This document shows, piece after piece, positions 32,376 through 35,406 of a DNA stretch of 35,406 nucleotides. Made by a program: the position numbers and the translations under genes. The notes beneath the pieces were generated by a model. The model did not search any database. It had not been told where the DNA came from and was given only the letters and a program-made list of their open reading frames with translations. This DNA comes from Bacteroidaceae bacterium. Its GTDB lineage: Bacteria; Bacteroidota; Bacteroidia; Bacteroidales; Bacteroidaceae. The stretch covers positions 1-35,406 of the forward strand of contig JAILRU010000035.1 of assembly GCA_024697945.1 (NCBI GenBank). The letters are read 5' to 3'. Each line of letters opens with the position of its first letter. Position 1 is the stretch's first letter.

Positions 32376-32741
32376 ATGGCACAAATTAAGAGCGAAGCTG
32401 CCTATAAAGCAGCGATGAAAAGAATTGATGAACTACTTAAAGTGGTTAACGACTCTACTCCAGCTGAAGACCCAAATTATCTGGAGTTGGATATGATTTC
32501 TGATTTGGTAGCAGAATATGAGGATGTACACTATCCCATCAGCAAACCGACGCTGATAGATGTCATCAAGCTACGTCTTTACGAAATGGGCATCACACAG
32601 ACCAAACTCGCAGAGATGCTTGGCCTCAGCAATGCCCGTGTTAGTGAAATCATGAACAGCAAAAGCGAACCCTCCTTGAAAATAGGAAGGGAGATAAGTC
32701 GCAAACTGAATATCGACCCTGCTGTTGTGCTCGGAGTATGA
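32376..32741 (+). CDS. higA: HigA-family antitoxin, XRE helix-turn-helix
   Basis: The 121-aa protein has an acidic N-terminal helical region (PAEDPNYLELDMISDLVAEYEDVHYPI) and a C-terminal XRE helix-turn-helix (GITQTKLAEMLGLSNARVSEIMNSKSEPSLKIGREISRKL). This is the layout of HigA antitoxins that neutralise HigB and repress their own promoter. Two palindromes over the -33 region are candidate binding sites. It is 2 bp downstream of higB and certainly cotranscribed. Confidence 0.88.
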   Translation: MAQIKSEAAYKAAMKRIDELLKVVNDSTPAEDPNYLELDMISDLVAEYEDVHYPISKPTLIDVIKLRLYEMGITQTKLAEMLGLSNARVSEIMNSKSEPSLKIGREISRKLNIDPAVVLGV

Positions 32742-32792
32742 AAATAAATTGGTATAATCCCTAAGATTTTGTATTTAGGAACAACAAAGAAC

Positions 32793-32888
32793 ATGGCTAC
32801 CTATATTAACCAGTCCTATTATCAAGGGAGATTGGTTGAATACAGGCAAGAGTTCACGTCATGTAGATGTGTGAAGTCAGAAATATGA
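32793..32888 (+). CDS. 31-aa ORF, possible relic sharing its C-terminus with 31927-31977
   Basis: ATG-started ORF beginning MATYINQSYYQGRLVEY and ending QEFTSCRCVKSEI. The second half repeats the ending found left of higBA. No promoter consensus is obvious. It could be a short real peptide, a truncated gene or a passenger of the flanking repeat. Function unknown. Confidence 0.3.
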   Translation: MATYINQSYYQGRLVEYRQEFTSCRCVKSEI

Positions 32889-32895
32889 TCAGTAG
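32845..32895 (+). repeat. 51-bp direct repeat, right copy (flanks higBA)
   Basis: See the left copy at 31934-31984; about 82% identical over 51 ungapped positions. Confidence 0.75.
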
Positions 32896-32984
32896 TTCCT
32901 ATGATTCTATATCTTTTTAGCATATTTAAAAAAGAATGATGGAAAAGGAATTATTCAAAACATATTACTTTAATCCTGCCGAAT

Positions 32985-33455
32985 TTGAGTAAAGGCAGGA
33001 GAAAAAGTGATGGGAAAACTTTTCGCGATGTGGTAAAAAATTTCGAATTTGATTTCCATGTTACGTTTAGTACAGAGTATGCGTTAAACTTGTATGCCAA
33101 CTCTATGACGATGGCACTTTTAGCGAAGTCAAATGACGCAGCACCCTTCTTGATGTACGGAATGGATTTGACTCAGGGTAAATCATTTGATGCGATACAA
33201 GACCCCTTCGTCAATCATGAGATAGAAAAGTATAGTCGATACATATACGTCTATGGCATTGATTCAGCTTTTATGACTGAGTTTGATGAATATGGTTATC
33301 CACAATTTGATGAAGAAAGTGACATATATCCATTGACTCTGCTTGTTGACAACACCATGCGAGACAATGAAGTCCGTTTAGCTGTGCCAACTCTAGATGA
33401 TGGGGACGAGACAGAAAATGTTACAATTAATGTACCACAATATGAATATGCCTAA
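32985..33455 (+). CDS. hypothetical protein, possible 5' frameshift
   Basis: The 156-aa ORF opens at TTG and is not a family I recognise. It has a basic start (SKGRRKSDGKTF) and then mixed alpha/beta sequence with FDFHVTFSTEYALNLY and an acidic C-terminal part (LDDGDETENVTIN). An 18-codon ORF starting ATG at 32936 (MMEKELFKTYYFNPAEFE) ends in the +2-offset frame at 32990-32992, overlapping the TTG. Joined by a one-base shift they would read as one smooth N-terminus, so the gene may be frameshifted or the TTG may be translationally coupled. The next ORF starts at its stop codon (TAATG), so the two form an operon. Confidence 0.55.
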   Translation: MSKGRRKSDGKTFRDVVKNFEFDFHVTFSTEYALNLYANSMTMALLAKSNDAAPFLMYGMDLTQGKSFDAIQDPFVNHEIEKYSRYIYVYGIDSAFMTEFDEYGYPQFDEESDIYPLTLLVDNTMRDNEVRLAVPTLDDGDETENVTINVPQYEYA

Positions 33456-33673
33456 TGGAAGTAAAAGTTGAAGAAAGGAAATGGCATCTGGTTCGCAATG
33501 ACAATGGCGAATGGATAAGTGACGAGAATGTTGTGTCCCTTACTAAAGAAGAAATACGATTACTACAAATTAAAGCAAGGTCGTCTGGTAAGAAATTATT
33601 TATTCAGCATGGCTATGATGGAGAATTGTGGTGCTATAAACATGATATAAAAGCAATAACTAATAAAGCATAG
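33455..33673 (+). CDS. 72-aa hypothetical protein
   Basis: It starts at an ATG that overlaps the previous stop by one base, which implies translational coupling, and ends 4 bp before the next ATG. The sequence (KWHLVRNDNGEWISDENVV; IQHGYDGELWCYKHDI) looks like a small beta-rich protein with several aromatic residues. I recognise no family. Its tight packing between the unknown gene and the nuclease-like gene suggests a shared pathway. Confidence 0.6.
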   Translation: MEVKVEERKWHLVRNDNGEWISDENVVSLTKEEIRLLQIKARSSGKKLFIQHGYDGELWCYKHDIKAITNKA

Positions 33674-33677
33674 AACA

Positions 33678-34586
33678 ATGAGAGCAGATGATTATTCAAT
33701 GCTCAAGGATAGACTTGAGACGAAAGAACTTCCTGAGTTTTACACTTATTACTTAGACAAACGTCATAAGAATTTAACATTAACTCTTTCGAAAAAGGGG
33801 CTTTGGGCAAATATGCAAGATAACGAGAGTGCTTTTGAAAGTTGGGCATTAGTCTTAAGGTTCTACTTAAAAGATATTATTGAAACTGTTACAATTGATT
33901 GGGATGATTCATTAACCAATAATGAGGAGAATCTTCATTTTAACAGATTTGTATATCGCCTTACAAGATTTGTTCAATCATATGACTGGGCTCTCTCAAA
34001 GAAAGCTATTCCTCAAATACCATCGATACTTGTCTGTAATTTCCCCAATGGTGACGCAGCAAAAGCATCTGAACATAAAGAAGGGAGTGAAGGATGGATT
34101 GAGTGTAAGTATGTCGAAAAATACAAAACAGAATATGAGGTAATGGATCATCAATTACCTGTTGGCATATTCCGCGATAAAGTAAGCGGTACAACCCATT
34201 ATACGACAGGGTAGAAAAGTGCTATTGACATATGGTCGATTAAGGCTGGAGAACTTTCAATTTTTGAACTTAAAAAGCCTAATAATATTGTTTTGGGAAT
34301 CATATCTGAACTAATGTTCTATACTAATATCATTCACGATATTATGTCTCATAGAATACAATTCCAGAAGGATGCTAAAATGCAAAAGGCTATAAACGAG
34401 AATTATAGAGGATTTGGTGACTTCTATGATGCATATAAAAATGGCACTATCCAAAAAATTAATGCCGTTTTACTCGCCAAATCATTTCATCCACTGATAA
34501 AGCCAGAACTTCTTGATTTTATTAATGAATCTGCACGTTTTAGATATTGTCGAATTAGTTTCTCTATGAGAGAGGTTTGCTTATAA
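33678..34586 (+). pseudogene. PD-(D/E)XK nuclease-like gene interrupted by an in-frame TAG
   Basis: Codons 1-178 end in HYTTG followed by TAG (34212-34214). The same frame then stays open to 34586 with clear protein-like sequence: KSAIDIWSIKAGELSIFELKK, then GIISELMFYTNII. The D...ELK pair fits a PD-(D/E)XK nuclease core (Asp in AID, Glu/Lys in FELKK). All of this core lies after the stop, so the 178-aa product alone would lack catalytic residues. A full product would be about 301 residues. Possible explanations are a recent nonsense mutation, suppression or readthrough, or a sequencing error. An internal ATG (34314) lies past the catalytic Asp, so reinitiation would not restore activity. It ends 4 bp before the next gene. 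Confidence 0.65.
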
Positions 34587-34590
34587 CATA

Positions 34591-35406
34591 ATGAATATCA
34601 AAATCCATCGTGGCACACACCAAATAGGTGGCTGTGTAACAGAATACGAATATGGCGGCTGGCATTTATTTGTTGATTTTGGCGAAGAATTACCTGAAGG
34701 CCCCAAGACTGGAGATTTAGAAGTCGAAGGACTAACATATGGTGATTTATCCAAAAGTGCTCTTCTGATTACGCACTATCATGGCGACCATATAGGAAGT
34801 GTTGTTGATTTGCCAGAATCACTTCCCATTTATATGGGTGCATTGGGTGTAAAGATACAGAATTTGCTTTCATCACGGCTGTCTCATAGAGATGAACGAC
34901 ATGCAAAATTAAAGGAAAGGCTGGATAATTTCCATACGTTCAAACCATACGATGTGCTTGATATTGGCCCGTTTAAAGTAACTCCTATTAACATTGATCA
35001 TTCTGCCTTTGATGCCTATGCCTTCAAAATTGAGGCAGATGGGGTTAGTACCTATCATACAGGTGATTTCCGTACTCACGGATTCAGGAGTAGTAAATAT
35101 CCTGATCTTATGAGAAAATATGTGGGTAAGGTTGATTATGTTGTGAGCGAGGGTACCAATGTTGAGAGAATAACCAAAGAGGCTGAGAAGGAAAGTGTTC
35201 TTCAAAAGAGATTTATCAAATGTTTCAAAGAAAACTATGCTAATGTGGTATATATATCCTCAACCAACATAGACCGTCTCTTTAGTTTGTATCATGCTGC
35301 TTTGGAAGCTAAGAAACCGTTTTTGGTTGACGATTATCAGAAGGAAGTTATGGATACCATTGTAAATGATGGTGGCCTTTGGAACAAATCCTCACTTTAT
35401 CAATAC
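34591..35406 (+). CDS. metallo-beta-lactamase-fold hydrolase, partial (runs off window)
   Basis: The frame is open from ATG 34591 to the last base (272 codons, no stop). It begins MNIKIHRGTHQIGGCVTEYE. The metal motif is THYHGDH, an HxHxDH, at about residues 61-67; the later motifs INIDHSAFDAYAF and YHTGDFRTHG match the RNase J/CPSF-like branch of the fold. It is therefore probably a nuclease acting on RNA or DNA, but other hydrolases share these motifs. It directly follows the nuclease-like gene, 4 bp after its stop, and looks like the last visible gene of a four-gene operon. The C-terminal part, including any beta-CASP region, lies outside the window. Confidence 0.75.
   Translation, partial: MNIKIHRGTHQIGGCVTEYEYGGWHLFVDFGEELPEGPKTGDLEVEGLTYGDLSKSALLITHYHGDHIGSVVDLPESLPIYMGALGVKIQNLLSSRLSHRDERHAKLKERLDNFHTFKPYDVLDIGPFKVTPINIDHSAFDAYAFKIEADGVSTYHTGDFRTHGFRSSKYPDLMRKYVGKVDYVVSEGTNVERITKEAEKESVLQKRFIKCFKENYANVVYISSTNIDRLFSLYHAALEAKKPFLVDDYQKEVMDTIVNDGGLWNKSSLYQY

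Overview
The window looks like the chromosome of a Bacteroidales bacterium, most likely Prevotellaceae. Three things support this. At least fourteen genes are preceded by the Bacteroidetes -7 promoter element TAnnTTTG, with no strong Shine-Dalgarno sequences. Large secreted proteins end in the 'NLAGQRLSK...KGINI.NGKK' tail common in Prevotella. The window also has a TamL-type lipoprotein, a HU-HIG protein and a fused KorA. No tRNA, rRNA, CRISPR array or transposase was seen.

Layout. 1-840 has no convincing gene but holds a 22-bp tandem array, a 15-bp inverted repeat and a candidate structured RNA of about 345 nt ending in a U-rich tract. 903-5736 carries a 57-aa peptide gene, two secreted proteins (one an M64 metalloprotease) and a glycosyltransferase. 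5738-12269 is housekeeping: tamL, a TrmH-family methyltransferase, a Lys/Glu-repeat protein and uvrB. 12274-16805 is a sulfur amino acid block: cysK with a lipoprotein, an SDR enzyme, an O-acetylhomoserine sulfhydrylase, and a divergent Lrp/AsnC regulator followed by a large outer-membrane barrel protein. 19878-25457 is one 1859-aa surface protein with starch-binding-like and cohesin-like modules. 25766-31918 holds the korA/korB oxidoreductase, a sodium:solute symporter, a HU-HIG protein and a TSCPD protein. From about 31,930 to the end the sequence is visibly more AT-rich and accessory: a higBA toxin-antitoxin pair between two 51-bp direct repeats, then four genes of unknown role including a nuclease-like gene split by an amber codon and a truncated metallo-beta-lactamase-fold enzyme.

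The most unusual content is small-scale repeat structure. (1) About a dozen intergenic arrays all have a 7-bp period although the unit differs at each site. They often supply the last codons and stop of the upstream gene, and often lie directly over the -33 region of the next promoter. (2) A four-helix-bundle (23S rRNA IVP/Avd family) gene sits between korA and korB, bracketed by 33-bp inverted repeats built of such heptamers, like an rRNA intervening sequence moved into a protein operon. (3) Three further intergenic arrays have a 21-22 bp period, two of them with GC-rich palindromic unit junctions. Family names come from reading motifs by eye; no database search was possible.
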